Source: Halorubrum sp. GN11_10-6_MGM
Lineage (GTDB): Archaea > Halobacteriota > Halobacteria > Halobacteriales > Haloferacaceae
Length of the DNA stretch: 64,000 bases
Direction of reading: 5' to 3'
Assembly: GCF_005435165.1 (NCBI RefSeq)
Contig: NZ_SGUC01000009.1
Location: 1-64,000, forward strand
This document shows positions 36,461-45,083 of the stretch, in pieces (within the stretch, counting starts at the first letter, position 1; the number at the start of each line of letters is the position of its first letter). The notes under the pieces were generated by a model. That model did no database searches. It was not told where the DNA came from and saw only the letters and a list, made by a program, of their open reading frames with translations. A program made the translations under genes and the position numbers.

Positions 36461-37923
36461 ACGGTCGCCACCTCCTCCATCTCGCGGACGTCGGTGACCT
36501 CGCCGGTCACCGCCGCGGCTGCGACCATGATCGGACTCATCAGCACGGTGCGCCCGTCCTTCGAGCCCTGCCGGCCGACGAAGTTCCGGTTCGACGAGGA
36601 GGCGCTCGCCTCGTCGCCCTCCAGCTGATCGTCGTTCATGCCGAGACACATCGAACAGCCGGGCTCGCGCCAGTCGAAGCCGGCCTCCTTGAACACCTCG
36701 TCGAGTCCCTCGGCCTCGGCGGCGTCGCGGACGCGCTGGCTGCCGGGGACGACCATCGCGCGCACGTCGTCGTCGACCTCGCGGCCCTCGACGAACGCCG
36801 CGGCCTCGCGGAGGTCCTTCAGCCGCGCGTTGGTACACGAGCCGAGGAACGCCACGTCGATGTCGTACCCCTCCATCGTGTCGCCGGGCTCGACGCGCAT
36901 GTGCTTCTGCGCGCGCCGCGCCGTGTCGCGGTCCTCCTCCGGGAGATCGTCGGGGTCCGGGATGGGTTCGGTGATGCCGGCCGTCTGTCCGGGCGTCGTC
37001 CCCCACGTCACGGTCGGCTCGATCGCCGAGCCGTCGACGGTGACCACGTCGTCGTACTCGGCGTCGTCGTCGGTGGCGATCGACTCCCAGTAGGGTTTCA
37101 GCCGCTCGAACTTCTCGGGGTCGTCGCCGGACTCCGTCCGGCTGCCAGAGGCGCTTTGCGCCTCGCTGTCTTCGAAGGCGTCGGTCCCCTTCAGCCACTC
37201 GTAGGTCGTCTCGTCGGGGTTGACGTACCCCGCGCGGGCGCCGCCCTCGATCGACATGTTACAGATGGACATCCGTCCCTCCATCCCGAGGTCCTCGATC
37301 GCTTCGCCGGCGTATTCGTACACGTAGCCGACGCCGCCGTCGGTGCCGAGCTTCCCGATGATCGTCAGGATGACGTCCTTCGCGGTGACGCCCTCGCCAA
37401 GCTCGCCCGTGACCTCGATCTTGCGGACCTTCTGTTTCTCCATCGCGACGCAGCCCGTCGCCAGCACGTCGCGGATCTGCGAGGTGCCGATGCCGAACGC
37501 CAGCGCGCCGAACGCGCCGTGCGTCGACGTGTGCGAATCGCCGCAGACGATCGTCATTCCCGGCTGGGTGAGCCCCTGCTCCGGGCCGATGACGTGGACG
37601 ATCCCCTGATCGCCGGAGTCCGGATCGGAGAAGTCGATCCCCGAGCCGCGGACGTTCTCCTCTAGCTCCGCCATCATGTTCTCTGCGGCGTCGTCGCGGT
37701 AGGGGCGGTCGCGGTTGCCGGTCGGCACGATGTGGTCGACCGTCGCGTGCGTGCGCTCCGGGAACGCGACTCCCTGCTCCCGCTCTTTCAGCATGCCGAA
37801 CGCCTGCGGGCTGGTGACCTCGTGGACGAGGTGGAGCCCGACGAACAGCTGGTCCTGTCCGGTGGGCAGCGCCGTCACTTTGTGGCGGTCCCACACCTTG
37901 TCGTACAGCGTTCCCTCGCTCAT
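36457..37923 (-). CDS. leuC: 3-Isopropylmalate dehydratase large subunit
   Basis: The Fe-S subunit of isopropylmalate isomerase. The 488-residue protein has [13 protein letters not shown] at its start, [33 protein letters not shown] (Cys ligand 1), and the C-terminal [17 protein letters not shown] and [10 protein letters not shown] with the other two Cys ligands. The 4Fe-4S ligands Cys-Cys-Cys are in place. It starts at the end of the mini-ORF at 37920-37994 with a 4-nt overlap. Confidence 0.95.
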   Translation of the reverse strand: MSEGTLYDKVWDRHKVTALPTGQDQLFVGLHLVHEVTSPQAFGMLKEREQGVAFPERTHATVDHIVPTGNRDRPYRDDAAENMMAELEENVRGSGIDFSDPDSGDQGIVHVIGPEQGLTQPGMTIVCGDSHTSTHGAFGALAFGIGTSQIRDVLATGCVAMEKQKVRKIEVTGELGEGVTAKDVILTIIGKLGTDGGVGYVYEYAGEAIEDLGMEGRMSICNMSIEGGARAGYVNPDETTYEWLKGTDAFEDSEAQSASGSRTESGDDPEKFERLKPYWESIATDDDAEYDDVVTVDGSAIEPTVTWGTTPGQTAGITEPIPDPDDLPEEDRDTARRAQKHMRVEPGDTMEGYDIDVAFLGSCTNARLKDLREAAAFVEGREVDDDVRAMVVPGSQRVRDAAEAEGLDEVFKEAGFDWREPGCSMCLGMNDDQLEGDEASASSSNRNFVGRQGSKDGRTVLMSPIMVAAAAVTGEVTDVREMEEVATV

Positions 37924-37994
37924 CGGGACTCACCCGCTGACGGTACCGTCCGCGCGGTCTCACGGCCCCGGTTCGCGTCGCCGCGTCCGCCCAT
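37920..37994 (-). CDS. 24-codon mini-ORF bridging ilvC and leuC
   Basis: A 24-residue reading frame, too short for usual gene finders. Its ATG shares one base with the ilvC stop (TGATG) and its TGA overlaps the leuC ATG by 4 nt. The peptide is basic and Gly/Arg-rich (starts MGGRGDANR, ends PSAGESR). The double overlap suggests either a real peptide or a coupling segment that carries ribosomes from ilvC to leuC. No family is recognised. Confidence 0.5.
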   Translation of the reverse strand: MGGRGDANRGRETARTVPSAGESR

Positions 37995-39049
37995 CACGCG
38001 GTCACCTCGGCGCTCTCCTCCTCCTCTTCGCCCGACTCCTCCCACGCGAACAGCCCGCGCAGCTCGTCGCCGACGGCCTCGATCTCGTGGTTCTTCTCGG
38101 CGTTCCGGAGCTGGGTGTACGAGGGGCGTCCCGCCTGGTTCTCCGCGATCCACTCGCGGGCGAACTGCCCGTTCTGGACCTTCTCCAGCACCTCCTCCAT
38201 GTTCTCGCGGGCGTGCTCGTCGACGACGACGTCGCCCTGCGTGAGCCCGCCGTACTCGGCGGTGTCGGAGACGGAGTCCCACATCTCGCCGAGCCCGCCC
38301 TCGTACATCAGGTCGACGATGAGCTTCAGCTCGTTGAGACACTCGAAGTACGCCATCTCGGGGGAGTAGCCCGCGTCGACGAGCGTCTCGTACCCCTGTT
38401 TGACGAGCGACGTGACGCCGCCACAGAGGACGGCCTGCTCGCCGAACAGGTCGGTCTCGGTCTCCTCGCGGAACGACGTCTCGACGACGCCGGCGCGGGT
38501 ACAGCCGATCGCGGCCGCGTACGCCAGCCCCTCGTCGTGGGCGTCGCCGGTCGCGTCCTGGTACACCGCCAGCAGGCCGGGCGTCCCCTGGTCGTTCTCG
38601 TAGTTGCGGCGGACGAGGTGGCCCGGCGACTTCGGGGCGACCATCGTCACGTCGACGTCCTCGGGCGGCTGGATCTGGTTGTAGTGGATGTTGAACCCGT
38701 GCGCGAACTGGAGCGTGTCGCCCGCATCTAGGTTCGGTTCGATCGCGTTCTCGTACACGTCCGGCTGGACCGTGTCGGGAACGAGGACGCTCACCACGTC
38801 GGCCTCGGCGACCGCCTCCGCGGGCGTCTCGACGCGGAGCCCGTCGCTCTCGGCGGCGGCCCGCGAGGAGCTGCTCTCGCGGAGGCCGACGATCACGTCG
38901 ACCCCGCTGTCGGCGAGGTTCTGTGCGTGCGCGTGGCCCTGCGAGCCGTAGCCGAGGACGGCCACCGTCTTGTGAGCGATGGCCTCCTCGTCCGCGTCGT
39001 CGTCGTAGTATACTGTCGAATCGAACGTCTGGGTGTCGTCTTCGGTCAT
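37994..39049 (-). CDS. ilvC: Ketol-acid reductoisomerase (NADP+)
   Basis: Converts acetolactate and acetohydroxybutyrate to the dihydroxy acids by isomerisation and NADPH reduction. The 351-residue class I protein has the Rossmann site [17 protein letters not shown]. The catalytic domain has [41 protein letters not shown] (with acidic Mg ligands) and [20 protein letters not shown]. It lies 31 nt downstream of ilvN and precedes the mini-ORF. The acidic C-terminus is haloarchaeal. Confidence 0.95.
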   Translation of the reverse strand: MTEDDTQTFDSTVYYDDDADEEAIAHKTVAVLGYGSQGHAHAQNLADSGVDVIVGLRESSSSRAAAESDGLRVETPAEAVAEADVVSVLVPDTVQPDVYENAIEPNLDAGDTLQFAHGFNIHYNQIQPPEDVDVTMVAPKSPGHLVRRNYENDQGTPGLLAVYQDATGDAHDEGLAYAAAIGCTRAGVVETSFREETETDLFGEQAVLCGGVTSLVKQGYETLVDAGYSPEMAYFECLNELKLIVDLMYEGGLGEMWDSVSDTAEYGGLTQGDVVVDEHARENMEEVLEKVQNGQFAREWIAENQAGRPSYTQLRNAEKNHEIEAVGDELRGLFAWEESGEEEEESAEVTA

Positions 39050-39080
39050 GTGTATCGTGTGGGTTCGCGTGTGTGTCGCG

Positions 39081-39779
39081 TCAGTCGTCGTGCGTCGTCG
39101 GTTCGCCGGCCGTTCCGGGTTTCTCTCCGGGCGCCGTCGGGGTGTCGCCGCGCGCGAGGGCGGTCGGCCCGGTCCGCGCGATCTCGACGATGCCGAACCG
39201 CTCGAAGGCGCCGATCGCGTTGTCGATGCTCGCCTTGTCGCCGGTGAGCTCGACGGTGATCGTCTCCGGGCCGGCGTCGACCGTCCGGCCGTCGTACATC
39301 TCGGAGACGGCGTGAACCGCGGCGGGGTCGTCGGCCTCGACCTTCAGCAGGACGAGCTCCGACGTGTTCGCGTCGCCGGCGACCTCGCCGACCGAGATGA
39401 CCGGCTTCAGCTTCGCCATCTGCTTTTCTATCTGGTCGATACCGGGGTCGGTCTCCTCGACGACCATCGTGATCCGCGAGTGGCCGTCGACCGTCGTCGG
39501 CCCGACGGTGAGGCTCTCGATGTTGAACTGGCGGCGGGAGACGAGTCCGGAGACGCGCGCGAGCACGCCCGGCTCGTCCTCGACGAGCGCGGAGATGACC
39601 GCGCGCCGCGACTCGTGTTCGGCCTCGAGGACGGGATCGATCCGGATCCCTTCGAGGTTCCGTCGCCCCTCCGGATGCTCGCGCTCGTCCGGACCGGGCT
39701 GTTCGCCCGGGAGCGGCCGGGAGTCGGCCTCCGGCGTCGTGCGCGAGTCGCCGTCGGCATCGGCGGCGTCGCCGCTCAT
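39081..39779 (-). CDS. ilvN: Acetolactate synthase small (regulatory) subunit
   Basis: The regulatory subunit that confers branched-chain feedback on IlvB. The 232-residue protein has an ACT domain (about 60-135, [69 protein letters not shown]) and the C-terminal domain typical of IlvN. Both ends carry long acidic or Pro/Thr-rich extensions absent from the bacterial protein. The start overlaps ilvB (ATGA). Confidence 0.93.
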   Translation of the reverse strand: MSGDAADADGDSRTTPEADSRPLPGEQPGPDEREHPEGRRNLEGIRIDPVLEAEHESRRAVISALVEDEPGVLARVSGLVSRRQFNIESLTVGPTTVDGHSRITMVVEETDPGIDQIEKQMAKLKPVISVGEVAGDANTSELVLLKVEADDPAAVHAVSEMYDGRTVDAGPETITVELTGDKASIDNAIGAFERFGIVEIARTGPTALARGDTPTAPGEKPGTAGEPTTHDD

Positions 39780-41590
39780 AGCTGGTCCTCCGCGGCCGCG
39801 AACTTCCCGTTCGCGCCGCCGCTCGGCACCATCGGCAGGACGTTCTCCTCGGGGTCGACGTGGAAGTCGATCACGGCCGGCCCCTCGTAGTCGAGCGCTT
39901 CCTCGACCGCGGGCGCGACCTCGTCGTAGTCGTCCACGCGGAGGCCGAGCGCGCCGAACGCCTCCGCGAGCTTGTCGAACTCGGGCATCCACGTGTAGTC
40001 GGACGCCATGTGGCGCCCCTCGTAGAAGGCGTCCTGCCACTGCCGCACCATGCCGATGTACTCGTTGTTCAGCACGGCGATGGTGACGTCCAGCTCCTCG
40101 CGGACCGCGACCGACAGCTCCTGCATCGTCATCAGGAAGGAGCCGTCGCCGTCGAAACACACCACGTCGCGGTCCTCCTCGCCCATCGTGTCCGCGGCGA
40201 CGCGCGCGCCGACCGCGGCGGGCACGCCGTACCCCATCGTGCCGAGGCCGTGCGAGGAGACCCACGTCCGCGGCTCCGAGTACGTCCAGAACTGGGAGGC
40301 CCACATCTGGTGTTGCCCGACGCCGGTCGTGACGATGGTGTCGTCGTCGGTCGCCTCGTCGAACGCCTCGACGACGAACTGCGGCTTCAGCGGCTCGTCG
40401 TCGGGCGTCGCGTACGTGAGCGGATACGTCTCTTTCCACTCCGCGCAGCGCTCGCGCCACGCCTCCGTACTCGGCGCCTCGCGGACCGCCACGGTCAGCT
40501 GGTCTAACACGCGTCCGGCGTCGCCGATGAGCGGATAGTCGGCGTGGACGTTCTTGCTGATCTCCGCGGGGTCGATGTCGACGTGGATCACCTCGGCCTC
40601 GGGCGCGAACGTGTCGATCCCGCCCGTGAGCCGGTCGTCGAAGCGGGTGCCGACCGCGATCAGGCAGTCGGTGTGGGTGATCGCGAGGTTCGCGTAGCCG
40701 GTTCCGTGCATCCCCGCCCACGAGAGCGAGAGCTCGTCGTCCTCGGGGAACGAGCCGATGCCCGGCATCGTCGTCGTGACGGGGATATCGAAGCTCCGGG
40801 CGAACGTCCGCGCCTCGTCGCTCGCGTCGGCCTTGATCACGCCGCCTCCGAACAGGCAGACGGGGCGCTCGGCCGACTCGATGGCGCGTGCGGCCTCCTC
40901 GACCGCGTCCGCGTCGGCGTTCGGGTCGGGATCGGTTCCCGCCGGCGGCGTCGCCGGACCGGGCGTCCGGTCGGTCTCGTCCTGCGTCACGTCTTTCGGG
41001 AGGTCGACGAGCGTCGGCCCGGGACGCCCGGCCCGCGACAGCTCGAACGCCTCGCCGACGGTGTCGCCGACGGTGTCCGCGCCGCCCGCGAAGTAGTTGT
41101 GCTTCGTGATGGGGCGGGTGACGCCGACCGTGTCGGTCTCCTGGAACGCGTCGTTGCCGACGAACTCCGTCGGGACCTGTCCCGTCAACGCCAGCATCGC
41201 GTCCGAGTCCATGTCGGCGTCGGCGATGCCGGTGACGAGGTTCGTCGCGCCCGGGCCGGAGGTGGCCATACAGAGGCCCGGCTCGCCCGCGACGACGCCG
41301 TACGCGTCGGCGGCGTGGGCGGCGCCCTGCTCGTGGGCCATCGTCACGTGCCGGATCGAGGAGTCGTACAGGGCGTCGTAGACGGGCATTATCGCGCCGC
41401 CCTGAACGCCGAAGGCGGTCTTCGCGCCCGCGGCCTCGAGGGCGGCGACGACCGACTCGGCGCCGGTCGAGACGGGCCCGGCGGCCTGTTCGTGGTCCGG
41501 GTCGGTCGGTTCGTCTGTCGCGGCCGCGTCGGCCGAGGCGTCGTCCGACTCGTCCGCGTCGGATCGCGGCTGTGCTGCTGTGTCGCTCAT
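39776..41590 (-). CDS. ilvB: Acetolactate synthase large (catalytic) subunit
   Basis: ThDP-dependent condensation of two pyruvates, or pyruvate and 2-oxobutyrate, to acetohydroxy acids. The 604-residue protein has the catalytic Glu in MAHEQGAAHAADAYG, the FAD-binding region and the ThDP/Mg motif (GDGSFLMTMQEL to LNNEYIGMV). A 50-residue acidic N-terminal extension precedes the conserved core. It heads the ilvBNC-leuCDB cluster. An AT-containing palindrome, 160 bases upstream, could be the promoter. Confidence 0.95.
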   Translation of the reverse strand: MSDTAAQPRSDADESDDASADAAATDEPTDPDHEQAAGPVSTGAESVVAALEAAGAKTAFGVQGGAIMPVYDALYDSSIRHVTMAHEQGAAHAADAYGVVAGEPGLCMATSGPGATNLVTGIADADMDSDAMLALTGQVPTEFVGNDAFQETDTVGVTRPITKHNYFAGGADTVGDTVGEAFELSRAGRPGPTLVDLPKDVTQDETDRTPGPATPPAGTDPDPNADADAVEEAARAIESAERPVCLFGGGVIKADASDEARTFARSFDIPVTTTMPGIGSFPEDDELSLSWAGMHGTGYANLAITHTDCLIAVGTRFDDRLTGGIDTFAPEAEVIHVDIDPAEISKNVHADYPLIGDAGRVLDQLTVAVREAPSTEAWRERCAEWKETYPLTYATPDDEPLKPQFVVEAFDEATDDDTIVTTGVGQHQMWASQFWTYSEPRTWVSSHGLGTMGYGVPAAVGARVAADTMGEEDRDVVCFDGDGSFLMTMQELSVAVREELDVTIAVLNNEYIGMVRQWQDAFYEGRHMASDYTWMPEFDKLAEAFGALGLRVDDYDEVAPAVEEALDYEGPAVIDFHVDPEENVLPMVPSGGANGKFAAAEDQL

Positions 41591-41990
41591 TGTCGTGGTG
41601 GTGTGCGGTGTGGCATCTGGCGGGTTGTCGTGTCGGTCGCTGCGAACGCGGGACGGGTCGAATTCTCGTCTCGGGTACAGGTCTCCGCGGGTCGGAGACG
41701 CCCCCGTCGCCGGCGTTCGGCGGTGCGTCGCGTCGGTGAGGAAAGGGTAGTGTAGGGGGTTATACCCCTACAATGATCGGCGCGACGGCTCCGGGAGCGC
41801 TCGCGAGCTCCGCGACCGTGGTGCGCCGTCGCATCTCGCTCGGAGCAACGCGGTCGGGGTATAAATTCCTGTCGGGGAACGGGACGCGCCTCGACCCGAC
41901 GGACGCCGGCCGTTCGGGGACGGCGCCCGGACCGCTCTCTCGACCGCCCTCGCGGTCGCTCGGAGGGCGCTCCGGTCGGCGAGGGAGTCA
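41591..41990. promoter_or_regulatory. ilvB leader and promoter region
   Basis: 400 bases between leuA and ilvB (both minus). On the minus strand the TATA box at about 41759-41765 predicts RNA from near 41736 and a leader of about 146 nt. Within the leader is a hairpin with arms GTCTCC and GGAGAC (41682-41700 on the plus strand). The last nine codons before ilvB form a short frame MPHRTPPRQ whose TGA overlaps the ilvB ATG. The remainder (41780-41990) holds nothing recognisable; a small R/P-rich frame is not coding-like. Confidence 0.5.
41751..41772 (-). promoter_or_regulatory. 22-nt palindrome enclosing the ilvB TATA box
   Basis: Arms TGTAGGGG (41751-41758) and CCCCTACA (41765-41772) pair perfectly across a 6-nt GTTATA centre, which doubles as the minus-strand TATA element. 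A protein bound here would block TBP, making it a good operator candidate for the ilv-leu operon, although the regulator is unknown. Confidence 0.6.
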
Positions 41991-43212
41991 TCAGACCCGG
42001 ACCTCCTCCTCGCGCGTGACGTCCGCCTCCTCGGCGAACCGCTCGACGTCGCCCGCGGTCACCTGCCGCTTGCCGGCGCCGTACTCCTTGACCCGCTTGG
42101 TTATCTTCCGGACCTCGGAGTCGGTCGGGTCGAAGCCGGCCTCCACTAGGTGCTTACGCACGCTGTGGGTGCCGGTGTGTTTGCCCAGCACGAACTCGCG
42201 CTCGGCGCCCACCATCTCCGGGGTCATCACGCCGGTCTCGAACGTGTCGGCGTTCTCGATGACACCGGCGGCGTGGATGCCCGACTCGTGGGCGAACGCG
42301 TTCCGCCCGGTGACGGGCTTGTTCGCCGGCACCGGGATGTCCGACGCCTCCTCGACGATCCGGGCCAGCTTGGTGATCTGAGTCGTGTCGATGCCGGTGT
42401 CGACGCCGTACACCGACTCGACCGCCATCACGACCTCCTCGTAGGCGGCGTTGCCGGCGCGCTCGCCGATCCCGTTGACCGACACCTGCGCCTGCTCCGC
42501 GCCGTTCTCGAAGCCCATTATCGCGTTGGCCGCTGCCATGCCGAAGTCGTCGTGGGTGTGGACGTCGACGCGGGCGTCGGTCGCCTCGACCACGGCGTTC
42601 ACCGTCTCGCCGAAGCTGGTCGGCATCCCGACGCCGCAGGTGTCGGGGATGTTGATCCAGTCGGTGCCGGCCTCGGAGACGGCCTCGACGATGTCGATCA
42701 GGTACTCCGGGTCCGTCCGGGTGGCGTCCATCGGCGAGAACATGCACTCGACGCCGGCGTCTTTTACCTGTTTGACGGCGTCGACCGCGCGCCCCATCGC
42801 CTCCTCGCGGGTCGCGTGCATCGAATCCTCCAGCTGAACGTCGCTGGTGGAGACGAACACGTGGACCATCTCGACGCCGGAGTCGATGGCGGCGTCGATG
42901 TCGCCCTCGACGACCCGCGCCAGCCCGCAGACGGTGGTGTCCGTCGCGGCGGCGATGTCGCTGACGGCCTCGAACTCGGCGTCCGAGTTGACCGGGAACC
43001 CCGCCTCGATGACGTGGGTGTTCATGTCGTCCAGCGTCGCCGCTATGCGGCGTTTCTCGTCGTAGCTGAACGAAGTCCGTGGTGACTGTTCTCCGTCTCG
43101 CAGGGTCGTGTCGAAGATCCTGACAGGACCTATATCGACGTTAGAAGCTATTGTGCCCTGGAAGAACTCGATCCGCCGGGGTGTCCGACGAAGCCTCCGT
43201 GATGTCTGTCAT
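41991..43212 (-). CDS. leuA: 2-Isopropylmalate synthase (frameshifted near start)
   Basis: A DRE-TIM-metallolyase synthase condensing acetyl-CoA with 2-oxoisovalerate; (R)-citramalate synthase is an alternative. The downstream frame holds NTHVIEAGFPVNSDAEFE, DTCGVGMPT, DVHTHDDFGMAAANA and GIGERAGNA. The first strand, RIFDTTLRDGEQSPR, lies upstream of the first in-frame ATG (43025), and that frame has no ATG, GTG or TTG back to a TGA. A second frame starts at ATG 43212, leaderless behind a TATA element at about 43236-43243, and reads MTDITEASSDTPADRV. The two join if five bases (a second CGAGT) are restored near 43165-43172. The 344-residue part alone would lack catalytic residues. The full protein would be 408 residues, without the C-terminal regulatory domain. 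Confidence 0.8.
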
Positions 43213-43515
43213 CGACTCACAGCAAGACGGTCGAACACTTAACAGTTTGGACGATCGCAAAATCGGGGCGGACCGGCAGTTCGGACGCGACCGACCGGTG
43301 CTCGAAGAATCACACGACTGCGGTGGTGTCTATACACCTTAAGGAGGTTATACGCACACCGATGATCCGGCGGGTATGCTGATTCGGAAGTGGGTTAATA
43401 AGTAGATTCGACGTTCGTTTCGTTCGGATCCGGGCCGGCGCGCGGTGCGTGCCAGCCACCCGCGCCGGGGGTCGCGGACGCTGCTACCGACCGAGAACGC
43501 TACCGACCGAGAACG
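43213..43515. other. AT-rich spacer between leuA and ABC operon
   Basis: 303 bases, no recognised gene. It contains the leuA promoter at about 43236-43243 (minus strand), a 14-nt palindrome GGTGT-CTAT-ACACC (43325-43338), and on the plus strand a perfect Shine-Dalgarno-like aaggaggt (43341-43348) about 13 nt before an ATG that opens only six codons. A second ATG nearby opens nine. At the right end a 16-bp tandem repeat overlaps the stop of the ATPase gene. Confidence 0.5.
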
Positions 43516-43526
43516 CTACCGACCGA
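43483..43526. repeat. 16-bp tandem repeat at the 3' end of the ATPase gene
   Basis: The unit gctaccgaccgagaac occurs at 43483-43498 and 43499-43514 and partly at 43515-43526. The repeat starts outside and runs into the last codons and stop of the minus-strand ATPase gene. Each copy contains cta, which read on the minus strand is a TAG stop. Confidence 0.85.
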
Positions 43527-44298
43527 GCGCCGTCGTCACCTCGCGTCGGAGCGCGACCAGTTCGGGGTCCGCCCGCTCGCGGGGCCGGTCGATGTCGACG
43601 TCGACCACCGACGCCACCGATCCCGGCTGGCCGCCGAGGACGACCACGCGGTCCGCGAGGTAGACGGCCTCCTCGACGTCGTGGGTGACGAGGACGACGG
43701 TGGTGTCCCGCGCCTCCCACACGTCGAGCAGGTGATCCTGCTGGTCCGCCTTCGTCAACCGGTCGAGCGCCGAGAACGGCTCGTCGAGCAGCAGGACCGA
43801 GGGGTCGTACGCCAGCCCGCGAGCGAGCGCGACGCGCTGGGCCATCCCCCCGGAGAGCTCGTCGGGGTGGCTCTCGGCGAACCCGTCGAGCCCGATCGTC
43901 TCGATCAGGTCGTCGACGCGGTCGCGGGCCGCCGGGCTCTGCGGGTCGACGTCGGCCGGGAGCCCGACGGCGACGTTCTCTCGCACGTCCGCCCAGTCGA
44001 GCAGCCGCGGCTCCTGGAACACCATCCCGACGGCGTCGCTTCCCCCGTCGCGGACGTCCGTCCCGTCGACGGCGACGCGCCCGTCGAACTCCGCTTCGAG
44101 CCCGGAGAGCACGCGCAACAGCGTGGACTTCCCGCAGCCGGAGGGGCCGACGACCGCGACGAACTCGCCGTCCGCGACCGCGAGGTCGACGCCGTCGAGC
44201 GCGACGGTGTCGTCGTACCGCTTCCGGAGGCCGTCGACCGCGAGGACGGGGTCCGCCGATTCGGTCGGCGTCGCGGGACCATCAGCGTCCGACGACAC
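43516..44298 (-). CDS. Nitrate/sulfonate-type ABC transporter ATPase
   Basis: A 260-residue ATPase of the SsuB/TauB/NrtD group. Walker A GPSGCGKST (about 53-61), Q-loop VFQEPRLLDWADVRENV, signature LSGGMAQRVALARGL and Walker B LLLDEPFSALD are intact. The Q-loop region FQEPRLLPW-like is typical of the sulfonate/nitrate subfamily. Its ATG end overlaps the permease gene by 17 nt. The substrate may be nitrate, taurine, alkanesulfonate or an organic cofactor precursor. Confidence 0.87.
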   Translation of the reverse strand: MSSDADGPATPTESADPVLAVDGLRKRYDDTVALDGVDLAVADGEFVAVVGPSGCGKSTLLRVLSGLEAEFDGRVAVDGTDVRDGGSDAVGMVFQEPRLLDWADVRENVAVGLPADVDPQSPAARDRVDDLIETIGLDGFAESHPDELSGGMAQRVALARGLAYDPSVLLLDEPFSALDRLTKADQQDHLLDVWEARDTTVVLVTHDVEEAVYLADRVVVLGGQPGSVASVVDVDIDRPRERADPELVALRREVTTALGR

Positions 44299-45082
44299 GG
44301 TCTCTCACCTCCTTCACCGCGACGTCCGAACAGTTCCCGAGGAAGGCGAAAAGCAGGATCGAGCCGACGATGATGTCCGGCCGGGCGAGGGTCCGCCCGT
44401 CGCTGAGGAGGAACCCGATCCCCTGGCTCGCCGCGATCAGCTCGGCCGCGACGACGAACATCCACGCCAGCCCGACGCCGCCGCGGATTCCCACGAGCAA
44501 GTCCGGGAGCGCGGCCGGGAACACGACCCGGCGCAGCGATTCGATGCGCCCGAGGTCGTACACCTCGGCGACCTCCAGCAGCTCCTCGTCGACGGCCGCG
44601 ATCCCCGTCGAGAGGTTGAGGTACACCGGGAAGAACGCGCCGACGGCGATGAGCAGCACCTTCGCGGTCTCGCCGATGCCGAACCAGAGGAGGAACAGCG
44701 GCACCCACGCCAGCGACGGGATGTTCTTCAGGCTCTGGAGCAGCGGGTCGAGCAGGTCGCTCGCCGTCCGCGAGAGCCCGGTGGCGGTCCCGAAGACGAC
44801 ACCGACCGCGATCCCGAGCCCCGCGCCGAGGACGACGCGCTGGAGCGTGATGGCGACGTGGCCCCACAGCTCGCCGGACGCGGCCAGCCCGTAGAGCGTC
44901 TCGGCGACGCGCAGCGGGGTCGGAAGCTGGTACGCCGCGATGACGCCGGTCGCGACGACGACGTGCCAGACGACGACGAGGGCCGCCGGGACAACGAGTC
45001 CGAGCAGCGGTCGGAAACGGTCGATCGAGGGGGCCGCCACCGGCCCGATCGTCCGGGTCTCCGTCCCTGCGTCGGTCGCCAT
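44282..45082 (-). CDS. Nitrate/sulfonate-type ABC transporter permease
   Basis: A 266-residue permease with about six membrane segments. The BPD-transport signature EVAEVYDLGRIESLRRVVFPAALPDLLVGIRGGVGLAWMFVVAAEL is present. It is the middle gene of a binding protein-permease-ATPase operon, separated by one base from the binding-protein stop and overlapping the ATPase by 17 nt. Confidence 0.88.
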   Translation of the reverse strand: MATDAGTETRTIGPVAAPSIDRFRPLLGLVVPAALVVVWHVVVATGVIAAYQLPTPLRVAETLYGLAASGELWGHVAITLQRVVLGAGLGIAVGVVFGTATGLSRTASDLLDPLLQSLKNIPSLAWVPLFLLWFGIGETAKVLLIAVGAFFPVYLNLSTGIAAVDEELLEVAEVYDLGRIESLRRVVFPAALPDLLVGIRGGVGLAWMFVVAAELIAASQGIGFLLSDGRTLARPDIIVGSILLFAFLGNCSDVAVKEVRDRVVGR

Positions 45083-45083
45083 C

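Noticed and set aside
41587-41991. 134-codon ORF in the leuA-ilvB spacer
   Set aside because: Basic, low-complexity translation crossing the palindrome; only the last nine codons are noted as a possible coupling frame.
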